From Firmicutes bacterium OM04-13BH (GTDB taxonomy: Bacteria > Bacillota > Clostridia > Lachnospirales > Lachnospiraceae), in assembly GCA_003481745.1 (NCBI GenBank), contig QULP01000006.1:62001-126000 (forward strand): DNA of 64,000 nt, in the 5' to 3' direction. Positions within the stretch are counted from its first letter, which is position 1; each line of letters starts with the position of its first letter. Shown in pieces: positions 32,511-42,287 of the stretch. The notes under the pieces are model-generated. The model saw only the letters and a program-made list of their open reading frames with translations, searched no databases and had not been told where the DNA came from. The position numbers were made by a program, and so were the translations under genes.

Positions 32511-34511
32511 TTATTTCATTCTATGTTTCATTCTTTTTCCAACAATCACTGCTCCAATTCCCACACAGCCACTTATTCCAAACAGAGCAAGCCAAAATTC
32601 TATTCTGCTGTTATCTCCCGTCTGTGCATTTTTAGCAGTTGTACTCTTATTCGCATTACTTGTTGCTGTTTTATTTGCATTATTTGTTGCTGCTTTATTT
32701 GCTGTCTTGTTTGAGTTGTTTGCTGTTGCCCTATTTGTATTATCCGTCGTTGTCTTGGTAGATGAGGTCTGTTTTTTCTCTAGTGAAGCAATGGCATCTT
32801 CTATTGCTTTTGCCATCTTATCGACTTCTTCCTGCTCGGTGATATTTTTTCCTCGAACTACTGCTTTTACTGCTTTTTCTACTCCAGTAAAGTCTTTATA
32901 GTCTGTTTTTTTCAGTGAATTTGCTTTTTTAACTGCTTCATCTACTTTTGTATAATCTGCATCTTTATATTCCAGAGCGCTAATGGCATCTTCTATTGCT
33001 TTTGCCATCTTATCGACTTCTTCCTGCTCTGTAATATTTTTGCCTCGAACAACCGCCTGAACTGCTTTTTCTACTCCGCTAAAATCTTTATAATTTTCTT
33101 TTTTCAGCGCATTTGCCTTTTCAATTGCTTCATCTGCTTTTGTATAATCTGCATCTTTATAAGTCAATGTCAGTGTCTGGGTATGCGTAGCAATATCTGC
33201 AGTAACCGTAATTTCACCGCTAAAAGGATTACAATTATCCGCAGTTATTTCAACCGGATAAGTTCCTGCTTCTAATTCAGCCAAACCTGAAGACACTTCT
33301 TCTCCATTTACTTTAAGAACCACATTTGTCAATTCTGCCGGCACTACAGCAAAGGAAACTTCATACTTAGGTTTTGGCAGAACCGGAGTCTTTTCAGAAA
33401 CATAATTATAATTTCCGCCACCTGCCACAATTTCTTTATAAAATGCTTCTGTTCTCATAGAATCAAATGGTTTCGCTGTACCTGCTGCTGCATTTTTTCC
33501 GCACGCCAAAACATTTTCTTTCTCTGTATAATAATTATTCGTGAAAATACCTGTACCTGAAACTGCTCCACCAATGCCACCAAACCGGCTATATGGAACA
33601 GTCGTTACCGTATACTGTGACAAATCAATATTTCCAGCGAAATAACAGTGGCTGACTGTCGTTTCATTTCCCACTGTTCCTACAATTCCTCCAACATCCG
33701 TAATCCCTTTTCCGAGCGGGGTTAATGTTCCTGTTGAATAGCAGTTTAAAATCTTAGAAGTTCCACTAGTCTGTCCGACAATTCCACCACCATGACTTGC
33801 TGCCAGTATCATATTTCCAGTATTTACACAATAACTTACTTCTGTATCTCCAGTAGCATATCCTAAAATTCCACCTGCATAAATACTTCCCATGTCACCT
33901 GTTATCGTGATATTTCCTTTATTTTCGCAGTAATTTATCTTTGTATTTTCTGCGTATCCACACATTCCGATAAATCCATAAATATATTTCCCATTATTCT
34001 GAAATCCAACTTCTGACACACAGTCAAAAATAGAAGCATTCTCTGCGTATCCTGCAATTGTTCCAAAAAAGGTATATTCACTGTCGTCTGCTGTAACATT
34101 AACGTTTCCTTTTACTGTCAGACTTGAAATTTCCGCCTTTTCAACATATCCAAAAAAACCTCCAACTGCTCCTTTTCCATAACCGGAAGAAAAATCCAGA
34201 TTTGAAATCACATGTCCATTCCCATAAAATTTACCACTGAAACAGTGTTCAATATCTCCGGAAGCATTAGCTTGTCCTATCGGTGTCCACTCCACACCCG
34301 ATAAATCCAAATCTGCATCAAGCACTACAACGGCATCTGTTTTTTCATCATAATCACCTGCATTGACTGCTTTTGCAAATTTCAGCAATTCATCCACAGA
34401 AGTAATTACTGTTTTACCGCCCTGTTCTTCTCCTTCTGCCCATACCGACTCTGGCAGTAATAGCAAACACATTGCCAGCACCAGAAACAGTCCTGTAATC
34501 TTTCTTTTCAT
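32511..34511 (-). CDS. Cell-surface protein with GLUG-like repeats and sortase-type tail
   Basis: 666 residues from ATG 34511 (GGAGG just upstream; GTG 34517 is an alternative). Signal peptide (KRKITGLFLVLAMCLLLLPESVWA). Residues about 30-370 hold glycine-rich repeats of the GLUG/adhesin beta-helix kind (GGIVGQTSGTSKILNCYSTG). Two 64-residue helical FIVAR-like repeats (about 440-570, YKDADYTKADEAIEKANALK) are nearly identical. An Asn/Thr/Lys linker follows, then NAQTGD, a hydrophobic helix and KRMKHRMK, a cell-wall sorting signal with a variant of LPxTG. Probably a wall-anchored adhesin. Confidence 0.82.
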   Translation of the reverse strand: MKRKITGLFLVLAMCLLLLPESVWAEGEEQGGKTVITSVDELLKFAKAVNAGDYDEKTDAVVVLDADLDLSGVEWTPIGQANASGDIEHCFSGKFYGNGHVISNLDFSSGYGKGAVGGFFGYVEKAEISSLTVKGNVNVTADDSEYTFFGTIAGYAENASIFDCVSEVGFQNNGKYIYGFIGMCGYAENTKINYCENKGNITITGDMGSIYAGGILGYATGDTEVSYCVNTGNMILAASHGGGIVGQTSGTSKILNCYSTGTLTPLGKGITDVGGIVGTVGNETTVSHCYFAGNIDLSQYTVTTVPYSRFGGIGGAVSGTGIFTNNYYTEKENVLACGKNAAAGTAKPFDSMRTEAFYKEIVAGGGNYNYVSEKTPVLPKPKYEVSFAVVPAELTNVVLKVNGEEVSSGLAELEAGTYPVEITADNCNPFSGEITVTADIATHTQTLTLTYKDADYTKADEAIEKANALKKENYKDFSGVEKAVQAVVRGKNITEQEEVDKMAKAIEDAISALEYKDADYTKVDEAVKKANSLKKTDYKDFTGVEKAVKAVVRGKNITEQEEVDKMAKAIEDAIASLEKKQTSSTKTTTDNTNRATANNSNKTANKAATNNANKTATSNANKSTTAKNAQTGDNSRIEFWLALFGISGCVGIGAVIVGKRMKHRMK

Positions 34512-34691
34512 ACGCACCTCCGCTTTTCCATTTGTCAGCTTATTCCACTCTATCTGACCAAATCATATTGTTTATAATTTATATCATACCTTTTTTTCTG
34601 ACAAATAGCAATCTATTCGAAGATGTTTTGAGATTTTTCATTCCACACTGTGTGTCCCGGGAGTTTGGCAGTCGAGTAATTAAATGTTCGT

Positions 34692-34723
34692 AAAAAAAGA
34701 GAGGATACGCTCTCCTCTCTCTT
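34692..34723 (-). terminator. Terminator after the glycosylase gene
   Basis: AGAGAGGAGAGCGTATCCTCTCT stem on the minus strand with T7 following, 20 bases past the stop at 34743. Confidence 0.75.
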
Positions 34724-34742
34724 CCCAATTTTTTTATTTTTC

Positions 34743-35261
34743 CTACATTTCTCCAATTTTCTCTTTCCATATTTCAACCAGTCTTTCCACCGAATATGCT
34801 GCATTTGCCGGACTGGTTGATGGAAGTACTTCCGCTTCAATTCCAAGCTCTTTCTGCTGATATTTCTGAAAATACGTTCCGGAAGTTTTTCCATTACAGA
34901 AGATTCGTTTTACATTACTATCTTTTACAATCGCTTTTAAATCCGTCGGAACTACATTTTTAATACTGCTGTCACTGGATCCAATAATATCACAACTGTA
35001 AATAGTATCCCAAAGTGCTACATGATGCCGATATAACATTGCTTTCTTTTCCTCGATATTCTTTGGCACCGGTTCATTTAACACTGCTGCGATTACTTTC
35101 CAAAATCGATTCTGCGGATGCCCATAAAAAAACATCTGCTCTCTCGATTTTACAGACGGGAGACTTCCTAGTATCAAAATTTCTGATTCTTTATTATAAA
35201 GTGCCGGAAATGGATGTGTTACATGAGTATATTCCTTTGTTACTGCTGCTTTTTTGACCAT
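34743..35261 (-). CDS. DNA-deoxyinosine glycosylase (UDG superfamily)
   Basis: 172 residues from ATG 35261 (AGGAG, spacing about 9). The uracil-glycosylase fold is shown by ILILGSLPSVKSREQMFFYGHPQNRFWKVIAAVL (motif A with the Asn of family 6 enzymes) and LPSTSPANA (motif B). This matches the hypoxanthine/deoxyinosine glycosylases that start base-excision repair of deaminated adenine. The gene starts 16 bases after spoIIID and probably shares its transcript. Confidence 0.85.
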   Translation of the reverse strand: MVKKAAVTKEYTHVTHPFPALYNKESEILILGSLPSVKSREQMFFYGHPQNRFWKVIAAVLNEPVPKNIEEKKAMLYRHHVALWDTIYSCDIIGSSDSSIKNVVPTDLKAIVKDSNVKRIFCNGKTSGTYFQKYQQKELGIEAEVLPSTSPANAAYSVERLVEIWKEKIGEM

Positions 35262-35277
35262 CTTTCTATCTCCTCTT

Positions 35278-35547
35278 CTATTTCTGTCCTTCTTTTTCAT
35301 GCATTAAAAGATATTTCTCCCTCGTTGCAATTCCACCACGAATATGCCGTTCTGATTTATTCCTGTCCAATACCTGGCGTACTTCTAATCCCAAAGTAGG
35401 ATTAATCTGAATCAGACGCTCGGTACAATCTTTATGTACCGTACTTTTGCTGATTCCAAATTTCTTTGCGGCCTGACGCACAGTTCCTTTGTTTTCAATA
35501 ATATAGCATGCAATTTCCACTGCCCGTTCTTCGATATAATCTTTCAA
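35278..35547 (-). CDS. spoIIID: Sporulation transcription factor SpoIIID
   Basis: 89 residues, the family's normal length. Sequence MKDYIEERAVEIACYIIENKGTVRQAAKKFGISKSTVHKDCTERL with a helix-turn-helix at about 24-43, then ERHIRGGIATREKY, identical in plan to SpoIIID. It switches on sigma-E-phase genes in the mother cell, so the host is a spore-former. Confidence 0.95.
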   Translation of the reverse strand: MKDYIEERAVEIACYIIENKGTVRQAAKKFGISKSTVHKDCTERLIQINPTLGLEVRQVLDRNKSERHIRGGIATREKYLLMHEKEGQK

Positions 35548-35630
35548 CGGATAAGCCTCCGAAGACGCTGTTTTTACAGTGTATGCCCTGGATTTACAGG
35601 GTATTCTCCAAACTCTATTGTATTATTTTC

Positions 35631-36953
35631 CTATTTTCCCTGTTCCGGATTAGCACCCGTTTTTCCATTTTCCTGTTCCGTCTGCGTATCCAGCATCATT
35701 TTAATAATTTCTTTATCTGTCTGATGCATTCCGACTTTTCCGATGTATCCCACACAGCTGATTGTTTCTTCTGTATCCTCTTTAACAATTCCGGTATATG
35801 CTTTATACGCCTTATGATTCATTGCAAGATAATGTGCCATCATTCCCGCGTCTATACTGGATGCAATTTTTGCTGCACAGGAGATCTTTGCACCATCACA
35901 GATAATTCCCGGAATATTTGCCAATGTATTGTCAATCGTTGCTTTAATCTGTGCAACACTTCCTCCACATAAATAAGTGATTGCGGCAGCCGATGCACAA
36001 GAAGCAGAAACCGCACCACAAAATGCAGACAGTTTTCCAATAAACATTTTTTGGTACGTGGTCAAAAGACCTGAAAAAACCAGTGCCCGATACAATTCAT
36101 CATTTCTGTAATTTTTTTCTCTTGCATACACGATTACGGGAACAGAGGATGCAATTCCCTGATTTCCACTTCCTGAATTAATAATAACCGGCATATCACA
36201 GCCACTCATCCTTGCCTCTGAAGCGGCTGCTGCATAGGCTTTCATACGAGTCACTACTCCGTCTGCATAACTCTCACGCAGCACTCTTCCAATTCCAAGA
36301 CCATAATCTCCGGAAATCCCCTCATAAGCAATATCCATATTATATCGAATCTGTCGTTCAATCATCGGACGTACTAAACTCAATGGCACTTCATCTGCAA
36401 ACTGTTTGATATTCTCCAAAGTGAGCACAGAACGGTCTGTCAGACCACCTCCGGTTGCTTCGTTCTCATCACCGATAAAAATCGTTTCTCCATTTTTTTC
36501 TATTTTTGCAATATTCGTATGTGAATAACGGATTTCAACCATTGCTGAATCTGCTCCTGCTGACACTTCAACCATAAAATGCAGTGGAATATCCGAATCC
36601 AGAAATTCAACTTCACAACGTTTTTGTTCCAGCAATTTTTTTGTCTGCGCTCTCTGTTCCTCCGTTACCTTTTCTAAAACTTCCATTTTATTTTCTGAGT
36701 GACCTGCAATAGCTCCTAAAATACAGGCTGTTTCGATTCCTGTCATTCCTCCTGAATTTGGAATCGTTACACAACGCACATTTTTAATCATATTTCCCGA
36801 ACATTTTGCCACAATATATTCCGGTTCACATCCTAATATTTCTCTCGCTTTTGCAGAAGCATAAGCCAGTGCAATTGGCTCTGTACATCCCATCGCCGGT
36901 ACTAACTCTTCCTGCAGAATCGCTAAATATTTTTCCTGTAAGTTACTGTTCAT
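35631..36953 (-). CDS. cyuA: L-cysteine desulfidase / serine dehydratase-like protein (CyuA)
   Basis: 440 residues from ATG 36953. It has the UPF0597/CyuA signature: LVPAMGCTEPIALAYASAKAREIL at the N-terminus, CSGNMIKNVRCVTIPNSGGMTG, INSGSGNQG, and conserved cysteines in FCGAVSASCASAAAITYLCGGS and GIICDGAKISCAAKI that may hold an Fe-S cluster. Members release H2S, ammonia and pyruvate from cysteine. The frame is open 23 codons further upstream without a ribosome site. Confidence 0.85.
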   Translation of the reverse strand: MNSNLQEKYLAILQEELVPAMGCTEPIALAYASAKAREILGCEPEYIVAKCSGNMIKNVRCVTIPNSGGMTGIETACILGAIAGHSENKMEVLEKVTEEQRAQTKKLLEQKRCEVEFLDSDIPLHFMVEVSAGADSAMVEIRYSHTNIAKIEKNGETIFIGDENEATGGGLTDRSVLTLENIKQFADEVPLSLVRPMIERQIRYNMDIAYEGISGDYGLGIGRVLRESYADGVVTRMKAYAAAASEARMSGCDMPVIINSGSGNQGIASSVPVIVYAREKNYRNDELYRALVFSGLLTTYQKMFIGKLSAFCGAVSASCASAAAITYLCGGSVAQIKATIDNTLANIPGIICDGAKISCAAKIASSIDAGMMAHYLAMNHKAYKAYTGIVKEDTEETISCVGYIGKVGMHQTDKEIIKMMLDTQTEQENGKTGANPEQGK

Positions 36954-37060
36954 TGACGATTTCCCCATCTTTCTACATTTTTTTCTATTGTAACATGATA
37001 AGATACCAAGGTCAAAAGACATGATGGGGATAAACCACCTTTTGACTTTGGTATCTTAAG

Positions 37061-37076
37061 TAAAGCGGATATTCGC
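37061..37076 (-). repeat. Short fragment of the intergenic repeat
   Basis: TAAAGCGGATATTCGC matches the edge of the repeat family (TAAAGCGGACATTCGC) with one difference. It lies 20 bases after the stop of the module 2 permease gene. Confidence 0.4.
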
Positions 37077-37095
37077 CTGACTATTATCTTCTTTT

Positions 37096-39627
37096 TTATT
37101 CTCCGCTCCGTATCCGTTCTACAACACTTATACGACACATTTTTTCACATGCCAGATACGGTACGAAAAGCACAATCAAAAGCAAAAACGGTATACAGAT
37201 TAGAATTGGAAGTACAGTAAATTTCCATGTAAAAAAGAAAAATCCGGATGTATAGCTTTTTATTAAAGTCATACTTAAAATACTTCCCGCAAGAACTGCT
37301 ACTATACTTGTAAAAAGCGCATAATATCCGCCTTCCCACATCAACATCTCTCTTAATTGTTTTCTGGTCATTCCCACTGATTCGAGCATGGCAAATTCCT
37401 GTTTCCTTGATAAAATTCCGGTCAAAATCGTATTTACAAAATTTAAAATTCCAATCAATGCCAACACAAAACTTAGAAATCCACCAACGATTACAATCAT
37501 ATTTTGAAGCGTCGCAAATTCTGCCTCCATCGTTGATTTTGAAGTATAAGTTAAATCATCGTTGATATTCGTACAATAATTTTCCAGCCAGCTCTCTATC
37601 TGTTTTTCATCTTTTGCTGATATATTAAATAATGTTTTCATCGGCTGTCTGCCCTCAAAGTAATTTAAAAATTCTGAAGACGGAAGAATATAATTTATCT
37701 CAAGTGAAAAATACATCTGAAATTCTGCCGGATAAGGCATCGACACAAGTGCCATCACCTCATACTCTTTCGTAAACCCATTTTCTCCAGTCAACGTGAT
37801 TTTGTCTCCAACATCGTAAATCGGTTTCTCGCCATCATCCGATTCGAATTGATTGACCACAATATAATTTCCACTCTTGAATTTCTCCCAATCTAATTCG
37901 CCCTGCTCACATTTTAACTTTTCAAATACCAGCTGGTCCAAACCATACATTTTTGCTGTGATGCTCCCACGCTCTTTATCGGCGTCTATTTCCTGTTTCA
38001 TGTCCTCTTCACCAATCGACTGAATCATGTAAGCAAAATTTTTCTTCCAATCCTTCCAGATTCTCTCTTCCAATCGTTCTTTTTCCCAGTCTGATAACTT
38101 CTGTTCCCATTCGCTGTAATAGACATTTCCACTTTCTTTGATTCCATCCTGTTCCCGTAATTCCGTCAAAAAATCACTGGTGACTCCATCTTCCGTTCTT
38201 TCTGAAAGTGCCGGATTATCCGTTGTCGCATCCGTTACCATATAATCGCTTACACTCCTGTTTGATACATATTTATCCATATCAAATCCCTTTAGCAACG
38301 TACAAACCGTATTAAGCAGAATCAGACTTAACGATAAGGAAAATACAACCAATACTGCTTTTTTTCGATTTCTTTTGATATTTGCCAGCCCAAAAGCATG
38401 CATGGTAAGCTTATGAGTTCTTCTCTTTTTCCCTTTTACCTTTGCATTTACAGAGCTTTCGGTCAGCTTCACAGCTTCGATTGGGGAAATCTTTGCTACG
38501 ATACGGCACGGCTTGATACAGCTGATTTGAACCGTCAAAAAAGAAAAGACTGCCGAACCGATAAAAATCCATGGATGAAGCACTACATTTGTTCCTTCTG
38601 TATCCCCCATACTTAAATTGGCACAGATAATCGGAAGTAATCCTGCACCCACAACCGCACCCAAAATAAGTCCAATCGGAATTCCTGCAAGAGAAAGCAG
38701 ATTTGCCTGTTTTCTTACTATTTTTCCAAGCTGTTTTTTTGTCGTTCCAATTGTCTTTAAAAGTCCATAAAACCGAATGTCTCCAAACACATTAATGTAA
38801 AAAATATTGTAAATAATCAGATAGCCGGAAACCAGAATAATGCCAAGCATTACAACAATAAGTACAACTGTTTCAGCGTCTGCCTTCATGCCAAGATATG
38901 CCCAGTTCACTCCCGTTGATTTTTCTTCGAAACCAATCCGCTTATTTAATTCTTCCAGCTGTTTTTTTAGATTAAACGAGGTCTTGAAGTTAAAATCTAC
39001 CATATAGCTTCCTGCTATATCTCCTCCATATTGATAGCTTTCTGCAGTCGGTGCAAGCTGATTGACCAGTTTTTTCGAAACACACATTACCTGTGACATC
39101 GAAACACGATCTCCCTTATACCATCCGCACAGGATAAATTCTTTGGAATATTTCTTTCCTCTTACACTAAAATCAACCGAAAATTTCTCACCGATTTTGC
39201 ACGGAACGCCCAATGCCTTTAATGTCAAATCGCTTGCCACACATTCATTTTCTTTCTTCGGCATGTGCCCTTCTTCCGGATAACAAAAACTCCATTTTGC
39301 CTCCAACTCCTCATAATAAGCCATTTCTGTACGTACTTTAATCAAAGGTTTATTCTCTGCATCAGCAAGTGCAATTCGATAAGAAACCGATTTTAAGCCC
39401 TTGTCTTTTGCCACTTTTTCATATTCTGATTTTGTTAAGTATTTATATCCTGCATGAGCACTGCCTCCGACCTGCCGCATTGTAGATTCCTGATTTTTTT
39501 CAATCAGACTTCCTCCAATCGTAAACAGCGCAGTAAATAAAACAGAGGTTAATACAATGGCTAAAATTGCAATTAAATTTCGCTTTTTTCTTGCCTTTAA
39601 AGACTTCAATGCAATTTGATTGATCAT
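37096..39627 (-). CDS. ABC transporter permease (FtsX family), module 2
   Basis: 843 residues from ATG 39627. N-terminal helix (LIAILAIVLTSVLFTALFTIG), an extracellular domain (about 45-240), three helices (255-390), a second conserved segment (HKLTMHAFGLANIKRNRKKAVLVVFSLSLSLILLNTV), a second extracellular domain (about 450-680), and three last helices (690-835). FtsX-repeat motifs are FYGLLKTIGTTKKQLGKIV and EFAMLESVGMTRKQLREM. It is longer than the module 1 permease and of the MacB/YvcS two-domain type. The frame stays open to GTG 39660; the start is not certain. Confidence 0.87.
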   Translation of the reverse strand: MINQIALKSLKARKKRNLIAILAIVLTSVLFTALFTIGGSLIEKNQESTMRQVGGSAHAGYKYLTKSEYEKVAKDKGLKSVSYRIALADAENKPLIKVRTEMAYYEELEAKWSFCYPEEGHMPKKENECVASDLTLKALGVPCKIGEKFSVDFSVRGKKYSKEFILCGWYKGDRVSMSQVMCVSKKLVNQLAPTAESYQYGGDIAGSYMVDFNFKTSFNLKKQLEELNKRIGFEEKSTGVNWAYLGMKADAETVVLIVVMLGIILVSGYLIIYNIFYINVFGDIRFYGLLKTIGTTKKQLGKIVRKQANLLSLAGIPIGLILGAVVGAGLLPIICANLSMGDTEGTNVVLHPWIFIGSAVFSFLTVQISCIKPCRIVAKISPIEAVKLTESSVNAKVKGKKRRTHKLTMHAFGLANIKRNRKKAVLVVFSLSLSLILLNTVCTLLKGFDMDKYVSNRSVSDYMVTDATTDNPALSERTEDGVTSDFLTELREQDGIKESGNVYYSEWEQKLSDWEKERLEERIWKDWKKNFAYMIQSIGEEDMKQEIDADKERGSITAKMYGLDQLVFEKLKCEQGELDWEKFKSGNYIVVNQFESDDGEKPIYDVGDKITLTGENGFTKEYEVMALVSMPYPAEFQMYFSLEINYILPSSEFLNYFEGRQPMKTLFNISAKDEKQIESWLENYCTNINDDLTYTSKSTMEAEFATLQNMIVIVGGFLSFVLALIGILNFVNTILTGILSRKQEFAMLESVGMTRKQLREMLMWEGGYYALFTSIVAVLAGSILSMTLIKSYTSGFFFFTWKFTVLPILICIPFLLLIVLFVPYLACEKMCRISVVERIRSGE

Positions 39628-39631
39628 CTTT

Positions 39632-40372
39632 TTATTTTTCACGTTCGACACAGTCTGCACCCTCTTTCTGATTTGGATTTTTGTCCATTATCTGCAAGGT
39701 CTGCTTTCCAGACACAATTTTTCCATCTTCAATCCGAATGATGCGATCCGCCATCTGGGCAATTTCTTCATTGTGTGTAATCATCACAATCGTCTGATGA
39801 AACCGCTCACTGGTCACTCTCAAAAGTCCAAGCACATCCTGACTGGTCGCTGAATCAAGATTTCCGGTCGGCTCATCCGCCAAAAGAATTGCCGGTTTCG
39901 CTGCCAGCGCCCTTGCAATTGCAACCCTTTGCTGTTGTCCTCCCGAAAGCTGACTTGGAAGGCTTTCTAATTTCTTATTTAATCCCAAAAGCCCGATGAC
40001 TTCTTTAATATAAGCTGTGTCTACTTTGTCTCCATCAAGCTCAACCGGAAGTACCACATTTTCGTACACATTCAAGACCGGAACTAAATTATAGCTTTGA
40101 AATACAAAACCAATCTTTCTTCTTCTGAAAATACAGAGTGCATCTTTTTTTAACTGATAAATTTCTTTTCCATCTACAAATACCTTTCCAGAGGTTGGCT
40201 CATCCAAGCCACCAAACAGATGCAACAGGGTCGATTTTCCAGAACCTGACGAACCGACAATCGCAACAAATTCTCCTTTTTCTACAGATAAATCCACACC
40301 GTCTAAGGCTTTTACTGTATTTTCATGATTTCCATAATATTTCTTTAAGTTCTCGCATTTTAATACTTCCAT
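39632..40372 (-). CDS. ABC transporter ATPase, module 2
   Basis: 246 residues. Walker A GSSGSGKSTLLHLFGG, Q-loop FVFQSYNLVPVLNVYENV, signature LSGGQQQRVAIARAL, Walker B ILLADEPTGNLDSAT, H-loop MITHNEE. Same family as the module 1 ATPase. The start at ATG 40372 matches the family N-terminus (MEVLKCENLKKYYG). It is coupled to the permease, with 4 bases between its stop codon and the permease ATG. Confidence 0.93.
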   Translation of the reverse strand: MEVLKCENLKKYYGNHENTVKALDGVDLSVEKGEFVAIVGSSGSGKSTLLHLFGGLDEPTSGKVFVDGKEIYQLKKDALCIFRRRKIGFVFQSYNLVPVLNVYENVVLPVELDGDKVDTAYIKEVIGLLGLNKKLESLPSQLSGGQQQRVAIARALAAKPAILLADEPTGNLDSATSQDVLGLLRVTSERFHQTIVMITHNEEIAQMADRIIRIEDGKIVSGKQTLQIMDKNPNQKEGADCVEREK

Positions 40373-40499
40373 CTCTCATCTTCCTTTCTGTTTTTCCTAA
40401 TTTCTTATCTAATCTCTTTTGTTAATTTCAGTATAACAAAGGACTCTTTCGAGATTCTTTCGGAAATCTAACAGTTTTGAAAGATTTAAGACTCCTGTC

Positions 40500-41339
40500 C
40501 TACCTTGGAAGGTAACATAAAAATGTACTTCCTTTTGCCACTTCTGAATTTACTTTTATAAATCCTCCCTCTTTTTGCAAAATCTCCCGCACAAGATACA
40601 GTCCGATTCCAACGCCTTCTTCCTGCTGTACTTCTTTTGCCCGATAAAACCGCCCAAATATCTTTGGAATTTCTTCTTCTGAAATGCCACGTCCTCTATC
40701 ACTTACCGCAATCACGCACCACATTTCATACAGCTTGGTTGAAATCAGGACTTCACTTCCTGTCGGACTGTACTTCACCGCATTGTCGAGCAAATTATAA
40801 AGTGCTTCTTCCGTCCATTTTCTATCAAAAACAGCCTCTGCCTCAAAGTCCATTTCTATCTTTATCTGAATTTCTTTTTTCTCTGCCTTCTTCCGAATTT
40901 CTTCTACTGCACTTTCAAGTAGCGGTTTTACCTGACTTTTAACCGGTACCACCTCTAAAATATTTGTTTCTAATCTGGAAAGTTTCGTTAACGCCTGGAT
41001 TAAAAATTCCAGTTTCTGTGCCTGTGCCTGAATCTGTCCCAGCAGTTCCGCTTCCATACCGTCTTCTTCCAACTGTTCCGAAAGCAGTTCACTGTATAGT
41101 TTTATGTTTGCCATTGGAGTTTTGGTCTGATGAGAAATATCTGAAATCAGCCCTTTGATATTAGCCTTTTCTGTCTCTAAATTCTGCTTTGCCATTGCAG
41201 AATCCTGTAAAAACCGTTTCCACTTTGACTCTACTTTGGAAAGTTCACTTTCATCATACTTAGACTCTTCAAATTCTCCACGGATTCCCTCATCAAGCAT
41301 TTGATTTAACCGTTCCCAGTTTCTCCTTCCCCAAATCAC
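40500..41339 (-). CDS. Sensor histidine kinase without membrane segment, module 2
   Basis: 279 residues from GTG 41339. HisKA box DISHQTKTPMANIKLYSELL (His about 71), N-box EALYNLLDNAVKYSPTG, G1 VSDRGRGIS, F-box FGRFYRA, G2 GVGIGLYLVREIL. Like the kinase of module 1 it starts with a soluble charged segment (RRNWERLNQMLDEGIRGEFEE) and has no transmembrane helix. The start is 7 bases after the regulator's stop. It may depend on the permease for sensing. Confidence 0.88.
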   Translation of the reverse strand: MIWGRRNWERLNQMLDEGIRGEFEESKYDESELSKVESKWKRFLQDSAMAKQNLETEKANIKGLISDISHQTKTPMANIKLYSELLSEQLEEDGMEAELLGQIQAQAQKLEFLIQALTKLSRLETNILEVVPVKSQVKPLLESAVEEIRKKAEKKEIQIKIEMDFEAEAVFDRKWTEEALYNLLDNAVKYSPTGSEVLISTKLYEMWCVIAVSDRGRGISEEEIPKIFGRFYRAKEVQQEEGVGIGLYLVREILQKEGGFIKVNSEVAKGSTFLCYLPR

Positions 41340-41346
41340 TTTTTTA

Positions 41347-42042
41347 TCACTCTTCTTTCCTCCAGATATAGCCCTGACCGTATACGGTCTGTATGTATTT
41401 TGTCTCGCCTTCTATTTTCTTTCTCAGCCGGTTGATTGTCACAGACAACGCATTTTCATCCACAAACTCAGCACCATCCTGCCACAGACGTTCCATTAAA
41501 ATTTCTCTTGTCAAAATCCGTCCCTGATTTTTCAAAAAAATCTGAAGCAGTTTCTGTTCATTTCTGCTTAAACTTAACTCTTCTTCTCCTTTAAAAAAAC
41601 AGAGCCGTTCAAAATCAAATTTCAAATTCTCTATCACATAACAATTTGGCAAAATTGACTTTATACTCTGATTCTCACGCTGTTCCCGAATCCGGCGTTT
41701 CTGCACTTCAATCCTTGCACGAAGCACCGCCAGACTAAATGGTTTGGTAATATAATCATCTGCACCGAGTGAAAGCCCTGTCACCTGGTCGATTTCCAAA
41801 TCATTGGCAGTTAAAAGAATCACCGGAACTTTCGATGATTCTTTTACGAATGCTAAAAAATCATATCCGCTTCCATCCGGAAGATTCACATCAAGAATGA
41901 CAAGGTCTGCATTCTCACTTTCCCACATTTCTTCTGCCGTTTTTAAATCATGACAGACTGTGATTTCGTTTTCTTTTTCAGAAAGTGCCAATTCAATTCC
42001 CTTTGCAAGTGCCTTGTCATCTTCCACTATCATAAGTTTCAT
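41347..42042 (-). CDS. OmpR-family response regulator, module 2
   Basis: 231 residues. Receiver: MIVEDDKAL, phospho-Asp in LVILDVNLPDGSG (about 52), switch Thr in VILLTAND, Lys in DYITKPFS. Effector winged helix about 135-230: LSLSRNEQKLLQIFLKNQG and QTVYGQGYIWRKEE. First gene of the second regulator-kinase-ATPase-permease series. The intergenic repeat copy 2 lies directly upstream, in its leader or promoter region. Confidence 0.92.
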   Translation of the reverse strand: MKLMIVEDDKALAKGIELALSEKENEITVCHDLKTAEEMWESENADLVILDVNLPDGSGYDFLAFVKESSKVPVILLTANDLEIDQVTGLSLGADDYITKPFSLAVLRARIEVQKRRIREQRENQSIKSILPNCYVIENLKFDFERLCFFKGEEELSLSRNEQKLLQIFLKNQGRILTREILMERLWQDGAEFVDENALSVTINRLRKKIEGETKYIQTVYGQGYIWRKEE

Positions 42043-42080
42043 TTTCTTTTTTCCTTTTTATTTTTCTTGTAAAACTGCGG

Positions 42081-42240
42081 TAAAGCGGACATTCGCAATC
42101 CGCTTCGCTACTTGCTCATGAACGCAGTCGCTTTGCGATCTGTCAGTGGGAGCTTTCAACTCCCACTGACAGAAGCATCCCCCTCACCCGCCGCTTATTG
42201 CTCTGCGCACTTGAAGCGGTGGAATGCTTATCTGCGTTCA
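42081..42240 (-). repeat. Structured intergenic repeat, copy 2 (full)
   Basis: 160 bases. Outer arms GAACGCAG (42120-42127) and CTGCGTTC (42232-42239) enclose two hairpins: CTGTCAGTGGGAG/CTCCCACTGACAG and AGCAT..CC/GG..ATGCT with an inner CCGCTT/AAGCGG. Outside the arms, GCGGA/TCCGC forms a further hairpin (42086-42102). It lies between an acidic small gene and a response-regulator gene and is nearly identical to copy 3. Confidence 0.75.
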
Positions 42241-42287
42241 AAAAGCAGACTTATGATTTTTCCACAAATCTGCTTTTCGATTACCGT

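Noticed and set aside
37061..37076. A fifth full copy of the intergenic repeat
   Set aside because: Only 16 bases match; the rest is ordinary sequence, so it is listed as a fragment.
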